A stretch of DNA of 7,040 nucleotides from NCBI GenBank assembly GCA_027061865.1, contig JAMOVZ010000364.1, positions 1-7,040 on the forward strand, written 5' to 3'. Every line of letters begins with the position of its first letter. Within the stretch, counting starts at the first letter, position 1. Both the position numbers and the translations under genes were made by a program. The notes under the pieces were generated by a model. It saw only the letters and a list, made by a program, of their open reading frames with translations, ran no database searches and was not told the DNA's origin. Origin of the DNA: Desulfobacterales bacterium (GTDB taxonomy: Bacteria > Desulfobacterota > DSM-4660 > Desulfatiglandales > Desulfatiglandaceae). This document shows, piece by piece, positions 1 through 4,800 of this stretch.

Positions 1-1079
1 TTGGCCTTGGGAGCAGCTTTTTCAGCCTCGGGAGCCTCGAAGTCTAACACCGGCTCCGGCGCTATGGCAGCAAGATCAACCTCTTGGAGTTCCAGCATCT
101 TACTAATAGGCGCAACATCTTGGGCGGAGCCCCCATTAAACATTAGATCGATATAGGACCGTATTATCCTGACTGATTCTGGATGCCTGAGCACGACAAC
201 GTCGGCGCCAGCCAGCAGGTAACACACCGCGGCAACTATTTCCATCAGAATGGCCCTTTTCTCAGGGTCTCCTAATGTGGGGGCCTCCTCAATGCTTTGG
301 CCAGCCTCTTTACACTTCCAGATTTCGTTGGCAAGATTGGAGATAATTGGAGCCTGAAGCTTGTCATCCTCTTGGGTGAGAGCAGCCATGCGGATACGTT
401 CCATCACGGAGTAACTGTATTCCAGGCCATAACCCAACCCGCCAGTAGTAGGGTCAATTATGATTTTGTTAATGGGGACCCCAAGGTTTTCCAGTAAGAT
501 GTTAAGCTGTTTTGCAAGATTAACATCAATGGGCGAGGAGGCAACGATCACATGATTGTAAGCCAAGGCACTTGCACCTATTCCCTTGTGGTTGGCCTCT
601 TCCACTGGTGCAAGGCCTACATTCTTGCCATCCAGGACCTCTGCTATCTTCCTCAGAACCTCTTCATCCTTTTGATTGTTGGCTGTTCCCCAAACCACCA
701 GGGGGACATTTATGGCATCCGCGACCTTTTTGGCCACTTCTGCGGCCTCATCGGCCCCGCGATCCATTCCATTAGGGTCAGTACTCTTGAGCTGAAGTAC
801 AATTATATCAGCCCCATATTCCTCCACACACTTCTTCGCCCAGGCATCAGGTGAGCTGATCACATCTTTAAAAGGCTCAATTGCTGCCTGAGGCCATTCT
901 TCAGAAGGATCATAATCCCAGACCTCCATGGCTATCTTGGGTGGATTGGGGATTGATCCTTCAAACAGGTGAAATGGATAAACCTCTTCACCTCCAATGG
1001 TTACAGAAGAATCTCCTGTTCCTAGGGTAACTTCGCCAATCTTTCCAGAGTAGGGCTGTTTGGGAATTTCAAATGCCAA
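1..1079 (-). CDS. cdhD: CO dehydrogenase/acetyl-CoA synthase delta subunit (corrinoid iron-sulfur protein, small subunit), 3' end cut off
   Basis: This subunit forms a heterodimer with the large corrinoid Fe-S subunit and helps pass the methyl group from methyl-tetrahydrofolate via cobalamin to acetyl-CoA synthase, in the cytoplasm, in the Wood-Ljungdahl pathway. The minus-strand frame is open for 359 codons from a TTG start and runs off the left edge with no stop. Family blocks are clear: PFHLFEGSIPNPP (residues 35-47), a TIM-barrel core with LKSTDPNG (97-104), and DPTTGGLGYGLEYSYSVMER (209-228), the most conserved stretch of AcsD/CdhD. TTG is chosen because AGGAGG lies 7 bases before it, no in-frame ATG precedes it, and the protein then begins MAFEIP like relatives. 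Residues about 335-359 are rich in Ala, Pro and Glu, like a linker, so a C-terminal extension beyond the roughly 320 residues of acetogen AcsD is likely. cooC lies upstream on the same strand. Family assignment is secure; the C-terminus is unseen. Confidence 0.93.
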   Translation of the reverse strand, partial: MAFEIPKQPYSGKIGEVTLGTGDSSVTIGGEEVYPFHLFEGSIPNPPKIAMEVWDYDPSEEWPQAAIEPFKDVISSPDAWAKKCVEEYGADIIVLQLKSTDPNGMDRGADEAAEVAKKVADAINVPLVVWGTANNQKDEEVLRKIAEVLDGKNVGLAPVEEANHKGIGASALAYNHVIVASSPIDVNLAKQLNILLENLGVPINKIIIDPTTGGLGYGLEYSYSVMERIRMAALTQEDDKLQAPIISNLANEIWKCKEAGQSIEEAPTLGDPEKRAILMEIVAAVCYLLAGADVVVLRHPESVRIIRSYIDLMFNGGSAQDVAPISKMLELQEVDLAAIAPEPVLDFEAPEAEKAAPKA

Positions 1080-1086
1080 TTTTCTC

Positions 1087-1092
1087 CCTCCT
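1087..1092 (-). promoter_or_regulatory. Shine-Dalgarno site of cdhD that fixes a TTG start
   Basis: AGGAGG on the minus strand is a full-strength ribosome binding site, placed 7 bases before the TTG at 1079-1077. No ATG or GTG in the same frame lies near it, so this site supports the unusual start codon. A TTG start may moderate translation, which is inference. Confidence 0.8.
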
Positions 1093-1154
1093 TTTGAATG
1101 TCTTAATTTCCGCCTATATCAATATAAAGGAAAGCTCCTGTGCTGCTCACTTGG

Positions 1155-1172
1155 TTGTGAAAATTGTTACAA
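1155..1172. promoter_or_regulatory. CRP/FNR-family palindrome (HcpR-like) upstream of cdhD
   Basis: The sequence is TTGTGA, six bases, TTACAA. It matches 11 of 12 defined positions of TTGTGA-N6-TCACAA, the motif known for HcpR regulators of sulfate-reducing Desulfobacterota and for CRP-type proteins generally. It is about 75 bases before the cdhD start. A possible -10 (TATATT, minus strand 1126-1121) would put the site centre near -50. Relative to the stronger promoter at 1233-1262 it would lie inside the transcribed leader, which would favour repression or roadblock. Which regulator binds, if any, cannot be told from the sequence. Confidence 0.5.
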
Positions 1173-1181
1173 AGCTTGGGT

Positions 1182-1208
1182 AAAAAAATACCATGATTTT
1201 TCACGGTA
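1182..1208 (-). terminator. Stem-loop plus T7 on the minus strand: intrinsic terminator or attenuator between cooC and cdhD
   Basis: In minus-strand RNA, UACCGUGA pairs with UCAUGGUA (eight pairs including one G-U) around a four-base A loop, and seven U residues follow after two bases of offset. That is the shape of a Rho-independent terminator, though the stem is only moderately GC-rich. It could end the cooC transcript. Because a promoter-like pair lies just upstream at 1233-1262, it could instead act as an attenuator in the cdhD leader. On the plus strand no T run follows the stem, so it is directional. Confidence 0.5.
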
Positions 1209-1232
1209 AAAACTAGCTTATGCTCAAAACGT

Positions 1233-1262
1233 AAAATAGTGGAACGAACCAAGCCTTGTCAA
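1233..1262 (-). promoter_or_regulatory. Sigma70-type promoter candidate for cdhD
   Basis: A perfect -35 hexamer TTGACA (minus strand 1262-1257) is followed after 18 bases by TATTTT (1238-1233), a 4/6 match to the -10. Transcription would begin near 1226 and give a leader of about 147 bases containing the stem-loop at 1182-1208 and the CRP/FNR-like palindrome. The exact -35 is the main support; the spacer is slightly long and the -10 is imperfect. Confidence 0.45.
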
Positions 1263-1280
1263 GCTATTTTTCAAGCTATT
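1250..1280. repeat. Phased short direct repeats overlapping the cdhD -35 box
   Basis: TCAAGCTATT occurs exactly twice, at 1259-1268 and 1271-1280, with a period of 12 bases. The shorter core CAAGC occurs a third time at 1250-1254, so the cores begin at 1250, 1260 and 1272, roughly one helical turn apart. The middle copy shares bases with the TTGACA -35 element. The arrangement would suit a regulator binding one face of the DNA, but chance recurrence in AT-rich DNA is possible. Confidence 0.4.
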
Positions 1281-1353
1281 CTAACTAGTTTTCTAAGTAA
1301 CCCGACAACTATATGTTGCGTTGCATAAATATTTAACACTATATACAGTTAGG

Positions 1354-2100
1354 TTACGGAATGATCTCGCGGAAGATGTTAAACGCGGCCACAAGGGCTT
1401 GGTTATCATCAGGGACTTTTGAGGTGGGTTTTCCCTGAAGATCATACTCCCTAACTTGAGTGTCTTCAGGAATAAATCCAGCTATCTTGAGCCCCATTTC
1501 TTTGGCGGCCTTCCTCACCCCCTCTTCCTGACCTTCCCTTGCCAAATTGACCAGAACGTATTTGTCTCCCACTTCAAGATTCAATTCATCGGCCAGGGCC
1601 AAGATCCTAGATGCTGCTTGAAGACCCCTCCTTGTCGGGTCAGATACCACCAACATTGTATCTATATTGTTTGTGGTGAGCCTGCTCATGTGTTCCATTC
1701 CGGCCTCATTGTCTATTACTATATATGAATAATTGTTAATTAACTTCTCCAGGCATTGGGTCAGCAAGGTATTGGCTGCGCAGTAACACCCAGGGCCCTC
1801 CGGCCTTCCCATTACGATAAGGTCGAAACCGTCTGATTCGACAACGGCCTGTTGGATCTTCATCTCCATAAAAACGTCTTTTGTCATGCCCGGAGCAACA
1901 CCCCTTTTCATTTCTTCCCGCGCCTCGCCCAGCGTGAGTTCTACCTCCAGTCCCAACACTTCATTCAGGTTAGAGTTTGCATCTGCATCAACTGCAAGGA
2001 CCGGCCCCTTACCTTGGCTGACCAGATACCTGACCAGAAAGCCTGCTAAAGTAGTTTTGCCCGTGCCACCTTTCCCTGCCAGTGCAATTGAATATGCCAT
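1354..2100 (-). CDS. cooC: CooC/AcsF-type ATPase, nickel-insertion maturation factor of CO dehydrogenase
   Basis: CooC-family proteins are dimeric MinD/SIMIBI ATPases that load nickel into the C-cluster of CO dehydrogenase or the A-cluster of acetyl-CoA synthase in the cytoplasm. The 248-residue protein has the deviant Walker A GKGGTGKTT (9-17), the conserved VDADANSNL (37-45), the paired cysteines C105 and C107 in GPGCYCAAN that bind metal across the dimer in this family, a switch II region VIDNEAGMEH (128-137) and VSDPTRRG (152-159). Length is normal for the family. The ATG is supported by GGAG 8 bases upstream. It is transcribed away from dnaA and lies upstream of cdhD on the same strand, separated by 274 bases that probably contain a terminator and a second promoter, so the two may not form one operon. 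CooC and AcsF cannot be told apart by sequence alone; the cdhD neighbour suggests service to the bifunctional CODH/ACS complex. Confidence 0.93.
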   Translation of the reverse strand: MAYSIALAGKGGTGKTTLAGFLVRYLVSQGKGPVLAVDADANSNLNEVLGLEVELTLGEAREEMKRGVAPGMTKDVFMEMKIQQAVVESDGFDLIVMGRPEGPGCYCAANTLLTQCLEKLINNYSYIVIDNEAGMEHMSRLTTNNIDTMLVVSDPTRRGLQAASRILALADELNLEVGDKYVLVNLAREGQEEGVRKAAKEMGLKIAGFIPEDTQVREYDLQGKPTSKVPDDNQALVAAFNIFREIIP

Positions 2101-2130
2101 TTCATGATCTCCATTATTTTATCTTTTAGG

Positions 2131-2158
2131 TTGATATTTTCTTTAATTTACAAATAAT
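2131..2158 (+). promoter_or_regulatory. Candidate dnaA promoter in the cooC-dnaA divergent spacer
   Basis: TTGATA (2131-2136, 5/6 match to the -35) is followed after 16 bases by AATAAT (2153-2158, 5/6 match to the -10). Transcription would start near 2165, leaving a leader of about 37 bases that includes the inverted repeat at 2168-2196. The spacer between the divergent genes is only 101 bases, so the cooC promoter must overlap this region; I could not choose a convincing one for cooC. AT-rich DNA makes chance matches likely. Confidence 0.4.
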
Positions 2159-2167
2159 ATTAAAAGG

Positions 2168-2196
2168 ATTCATTCAATACACAACTATTAATGAAT
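2168..2196. repeat. Inverted repeat in the dnaA leader
   Basis: ATTCATT (2168-2174) and AATGAAT (2190-2196) are exact inverted copies with a 15-base spacer. The repeat lies directly before the dnaA ATG and just after the predicted transcription start. It could be an operator or a weak hairpin over the initiation region. The spacer contains CAATACACA, a 7/9 match to the DnaA box, so weak self-control by DnaA is conceivable but not demonstrated. Confidence 0.4.
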
Positions 2197-2201
2197 ACTA
2201 A

Positions 2202-3446
2202 ATGAAATCAAAAAAAAAAGAAATATGGAATCGTATTAAATCCCATCTTAAGGCCTCATACTCCAGTGAGGAAATTGACCTTTGGTTTTCCGGCACAGAG
2301 CTATCCAAACTGGAGGACCGCTTCGTCCTCATCAATGTCCCAAACCGCTTTGTGGCCTCATGGATAGAAGAACACTATTTAAAGGCCATTAGCGAGTTCA
2401 CACAATCGGAATTGGGCCAAAAGACCTCAATAGAGCTCATGGTCTCAGCCATAGATGATTACTCTCAACTCCCCACAGCAATTGAGCCCTCACTTACTTT
2501 TGACAATTTTATCATAGAGCCAAATAATAAATTTGCCTACCAATGTGTGAGAAATCTCCTTTTCTCCCACACATCCCAAACCGATCCCCTGTTTGTGTTT
2601 GGCAACTCTGGGGTCGGAAAAACCCATCTTCTATGTGCCGCGGCAAATTTTATGCTCAAAAAAAACATATGTCCTTGCTATCTACCTAGTCAAATCTTTA
2701 CACAAGGCAAAAGGATGCAGGCTATAAACCAGGCAAGGGATTCATGGAAAGCCCTCCTCCTGGATGACATCCATTTGATCTCTGGCAACCACGGGGCCCA
2801 AGGTCCCCTCATAACCCTTTTTGACTATTTTTACGAGAACAATTTACCAGTAATGTTCACATCCCGAGTGCCCCCCCGTGAGATTACAGCGTTGGACAAA
2901 AGGCTCTTATCTAGGCTTACATCATGTTTAATAGCATCGTTAGGTCCCCTTGAGCAGGATACAGTTGCTGCCATACTCAGCCAAGCTGCTAAAAACACTG
3001 AAGTCCATGTTCCCAACGATGTACTCTTCTCTCTTGCCTCGTCAGGCAAAGATATAAAGGAACTTAAGGATGACCTTTCACGGATAGTAAGGTATTTATC
3101 AATCAGGCCTGGAAACATGGATATCTCTACGGCCAAAAGCATAATAGAAAATAGGCCATACGAACCTGAGCCAAGGACAATCCAAAACCTGGTTGCCCAA
3201 TTTTTTAAAATATCTCCTGCTGTTTTAGTTTCAGATACGAAAAACAGGAGGATTACAAACGCAAGACAGGTGGCAATGTATCTATGTAGAAAACTGACGG
3301 ATATGTCGCTAAAAGAGATTGCGGCCTTTTTCGGCAGGAAAGATCACTCAACTGTTATATACGCTGTCAATAAAATAAAAAAGAAGAAAAAAAATGATTT
3401 AAATTTAAAAAGAGATTTAGAATGGCTTATTAGTAATTTTTCGTAA
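2202..3446 (+). CDS. dnaA: Chromosomal replication initiator protein DnaA
   Basis: DnaA binds oriC and melts it to start replication. The 414-residue protein has domain I (about 1-85; IWNRI, WFSGTEL, VPNRFVASWIEEHY), a domain II of only about 12 residues, an AAA+ domain from TFDNFI (99), and a C-terminal helix-turn-helix ending in the DnaA signature RQVAMYLCRKL through DHSTVIYAV (355-389). Walker A is GNSGVGKTH (134-142), Walker B LLLDDIH (185-191), the likely arginine finger R238 in LLSRL, and the sensor II arginine R294 in DLSR. It is short for the family, mainly through domain II and about 7 residues missing between TQGKRMQ and the Walker B, the initiator-specific helices. Positions matching E. 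coli V211 and R245 are not conserved. The start is forced: TAA directly precedes the ATG in frame. No Shine-Dalgarno site is visible, and an A10 run covers codons 3-6. Its coding strand is C-rich, unlike dnaN and gyrB. Confidence 0.97.
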   Translation: MKSKKKEIWNRIKSHLKASYSSEEIDLWFSGTELSKLEDRFVLINVPNRFVASWIEEHYLKAISEFTQSELGQKTSIELMVSAIDDYSQLPTAIEPSLTFDNFIIEPNNKFAYQCVRNLLFSHTSQTDPLFVFGNSGVGKTHLLCAAANFMLKKNICPCYLPSQIFTQGKRMQAINQARDSWKALLLDDIHLISGNHGAQGPLITLFDYFYENNLPVMFTSRVPPREITALDKRLLSRLTSCLIASLGPLEQDTVAAILSQAAKNTEVHVPNDVLFSLASSGKDIKELKDDLSRIVRYLSIRPGNMDISTAKSIIENRPYEPEPRTIQNLVAQFFKISPAVLVSDTKNRRITNARQVAMYLCRKLTDMSLKEIAAFFGRKDHSTVIYAVNKIKKKKKNDLNLKRDLEWLISNFS

Positions 3447-3463
3447 AGTTTTAAAGAAACTTT
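3445..3463. repeat. AT-rich inverted repeat at the dnaA stop codon
   Basis: AAAGTTT (3445-3451) and AAACTTT (3457-3463) are exact inverted copies around a five-base loop, starting inside the dnaA stop codon and followed by TAATTTT. With a single G-C pair the hairpin is too weak to be a convincing terminator. It lies 6 bases before the DnaA box and may belong to the origin. Confidence 0.35.
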
Positions 3464-3469
3464 TAATTT

Positions 3470-3478
3470 TGTGCATAA
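3470..3478 (-). promoter_or_regulatory. DnaA box
   Basis: The minus strand reads TTATGCACA, an exact match to the consensus TTATNCACA. It is the only exact match I found in the non-coding parts of the window and lies 24 bases after the dnaA stop codon, at the left edge of the most AT-rich stretch. Confidence 0.7.
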
Positions 3479-3482
3479 ACAG

Positions 3483-3495
3483 AGAATTCAATTCT
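3483..3495. repeat. Perfect palindrome inside the putative origin
   Basis: AGAATT, one central C, then AATTCT form an exact 13-base palindrome immediately before the A7T5 tract. It may be a protein-binding site or part of the unwinding region; no specific binder is recognised. Confidence 0.45.
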
Positions 3496-3555
3496 AAAAA
3501 AATTTTTATAATTTTAATTAGTTATCATGTTTTTAGAAATCTTGATTTGTACTAT

Positions 3556-3564
3556 TGCTATAAA
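3556..3564 (+). promoter_or_regulatory. Extended -10 promoter candidate for dnaN
   Basis: TGC followed by TATAAA gives an extended -10 (TG-n-TATAAT type, 5/6 in the hexamer). No good -35 is seen 16-18 bases upstream, which extended -10 promoters can tolerate. Transcription would begin near 3571, giving a 5' leader of about 33 bases with the AGGGGG ribosome binding site. dnaN may also be read from the dnaA promoter. Confidence 0.4.
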
Positions 3565-3603
3565 AAAGACTATTTATTCAAAAATTAATAAGGGGGTTCA
3601 AGG

Positions 3604-4782
3604 ATGGAAATCAAGACTCAAATAGACAAGCTGCTGGCTGTGGTCTCAAAAGCGCAAAGCATTGTAGAGAGAAGGAGTAATATGCCTATTCTATCAGCCA
3701 TCCTTCTTGTGGCAGATGATGGAGGGATAGCCGTTTCCGCCACAGACCTTCAAATGGCCTTTCAAGAGACCATAGAGGCTGAAGTGATCTCAAAAGGCGC
3801 TGTGGCAATTTCGGGAAGAAAGCTGTATGAAATACTGAAGGAGAGTGGATCGTCACGGAGAGAAAATGAAGAGGCATGGATCCACATCAAAGGGGAGGCC
3901 AACAATTGGGTACACATCTCTGATGGACGAGCCAAATTTAGGATTGCCGGTTATCCCCCTGAGGAGTTTCCTTCCTTTGTGGAGCCCGAAGACTGCATCC
4001 TAGTCCGGTTAGATGCCCCCAAAATCAACGAGATGATTAAGAAGACTATTTATGCTGTAACGCTGGAAGAAGCCGGTTTCAAGCTATCGGGGCTTTTTGC
4101 AGAAAAAATCCAAAAACCTGATCAAGCCTCCAATGGAGACAGCCACCTTCTACTTAGGATGGTGGGTACTGATGGCCACCGGCTATCGCTTATTGACAAG
4201 GAGTTTGAAGGCTTGGAATCCTTGGAGCTTCCAAAGGGTGTGATGATTCCCAAAAAAGGTGTGATGGAGATCTCAAAGCTTTCAGCTGACGGCGATGTAA
4301 TAGAGATGGGTTTTAAGCAAAACAGCTGTATTGTAAAAAAAGACTCCGCCACCCTTGCTATACGGCTATTGGATACAAAGTTTCCAGACTACCATGCAGT
4401 CATACCCAAAGAGATGAGCCACAGGGCTGAAATTAACAGGTTGGAGCTCCTCCATGCCATGAAAAAGATGTTGATTCTTGCCAGCGATAGATACAGGGCA
4501 GTGAAAATGGCATTTGATGACTCCGGCCTCACCCTGGTCTCCACCAATCCAGAGCTTGGAGAGGCAGAAGAAAGAATTGAGGTGAGGCTGCCCGATGGTG
4601 AGGCTGGTTGGAGCGAAGGAGGAGTGGAACTAGCCTTTAATGCCCGCTACTTTGTAGATGTTTTACAGGTGATGGAAAGTGAGGATATTCAGCTTGGCTT
4701 TATCGATAACTCAAGGCCTTGTGTGATAACCGGTGAGGCCGACGAGGGGTTTTTAGGGCTGATTATGCCCATGAGACTTTAA
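3604..4782 (+). CDS. dnaN: DNA polymerase III beta subunit (sliding clamp)
   Basis: The clamp is a ring-shaped dimer that encircles DNA and holds polymerase III and other partners through its hydrophobic pocket. The 392-residue protein shows the family marks in order: RSNMPILSAILL (24-35), VGTDGHRLS (187-195), PKKGVMEI (216-223), RLLDTKFPDYHAVIP (264-278), FNARYFVDVL (345-354), and the conserved C-terminus MPMRL (388-392). It is somewhat longer than the usual 365-380 residues because of small surface insertions near 167-180 (KIQKPDQASNGDS) and 320-330 (GEAGWSEGG). AGGGGG at 3591-3596, 7 bases before the ATG, supports the start. Only 18 bases separate it from gyrB, so the two are probably cotranscribed. 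Unlike dnaA, its coding strand is G-rich (about 83 G to 59 C over 3661-3960), as expected for a leading-strand gene. Confidence 0.98.
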   Translation: MEIKTQIDKLLAVVSKAQSIVERRSNMPILSAILLVADDGGIAVSATDLQMAFQETIEAEVISKGAVAISGRKLYEILKESGSSRRENEEAWIHIKGEANNWVHISDGRAKFRIAGYPPEEFPSFVEPEDCILVRLDAPKINEMIKKTIYAVTLEEAGFKLSGLFAEKIQKPDQASNGDSHLLLRMVGTDGHRLSLIDKEFEGLESLELPKGVMIPKKGVMEISKLSADGDVIEMGFKQNSCIVKKDSATLAIRLLDTKFPDYHAVIPKEMSHRAEINRLELLHAMKKMLILASDRYRAVKMAFDDSGLTLVSTNPELGEAEERIEVRLPDGEAGWSEGGVELAFNARYFVDVLQVMESEDIQLGFIDNSRPCVITGEADEGFLGLIMPMRL

Positions 4783-4800
4783 AAGGCTGGTAGGTTTATT

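Larger units (their letters stand above)
3447..3603. other. Probable replication origin (oriC) in the dnaA-dnaN spacer
   Basis: The 157-base non-coding spacer between dnaA and dnaN is about 20% G+C by hand count, and only about 13% over 3481-3540, which suits an unwinding element. It holds one exact DnaA box at 3470-3478, a one-mismatch box TTATTCAAA at 3574-3582, a palindrome at 3483-3495, and an A7T5 tract at 3496-3507 likely to be bent. Plus-strand GC skew is negative over cooC and most of dnaA and positive in dnaN and gyrB, so the switch lies at or near this spacer. One good box is few for an origin, so further sites may lie upstream of dnaA. The dnaN promoter and ribosome binding site occupy the right end. 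Confidence 0.65.

Noticed and set aside
297..854. Plus-strand open frames (297-497, 552-854, 572-775)
   Set aside because: They lie antisense within cdhD, which has a clear family match; their translations show no recognisable domain and no ribosome binding site.
1218..1226. DnaA box TTATGCTCA upstream of cdhD
   Set aside because: One mismatch, isolated, and about 2.2 kb from the skew switch; listed only as a possible auxiliary site.
1283..1290. Palindrome AACTAGTT
   Set aside because: An exact eight-base palindrome with no further symmetry is expected by chance in AT-rich DNA.
1303..1320. Imperfect hairpin CAAC/GTTG after the cooC stop as a cooC terminator
   Set aside because: The stem is short with a bulge and no T run follows on the minus strand; the stem-loop at 1182-1208 is a better candidate.
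1456..2107. Plus-strand open frames across cooC (1456-1728, 1852-2049, 1886-2107)
   Set aside because: They are antisense to a well-supported cooC and have Cys- and His-rich, low-complexity translations typical of shadow frames.
2831..3142. Minus-strand open frame inside dnaA
   Set aside because: It is antisense to the AAA+ domain of dnaA with no similarity to a known family and no upstream ribosome binding site.
3445..3463. Hairpin at the dnaA stop as an intrinsic terminator
   Set aside because: The seven-pair stem contains one G-C pair and the following T run is interrupted, so termination strength would be very low.
3686..4352. Minus-strand open frames inside dnaN (3686-3877, 4122-4352)
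   Set aside because: They mirror conserved clamp sequence and lack start signals.
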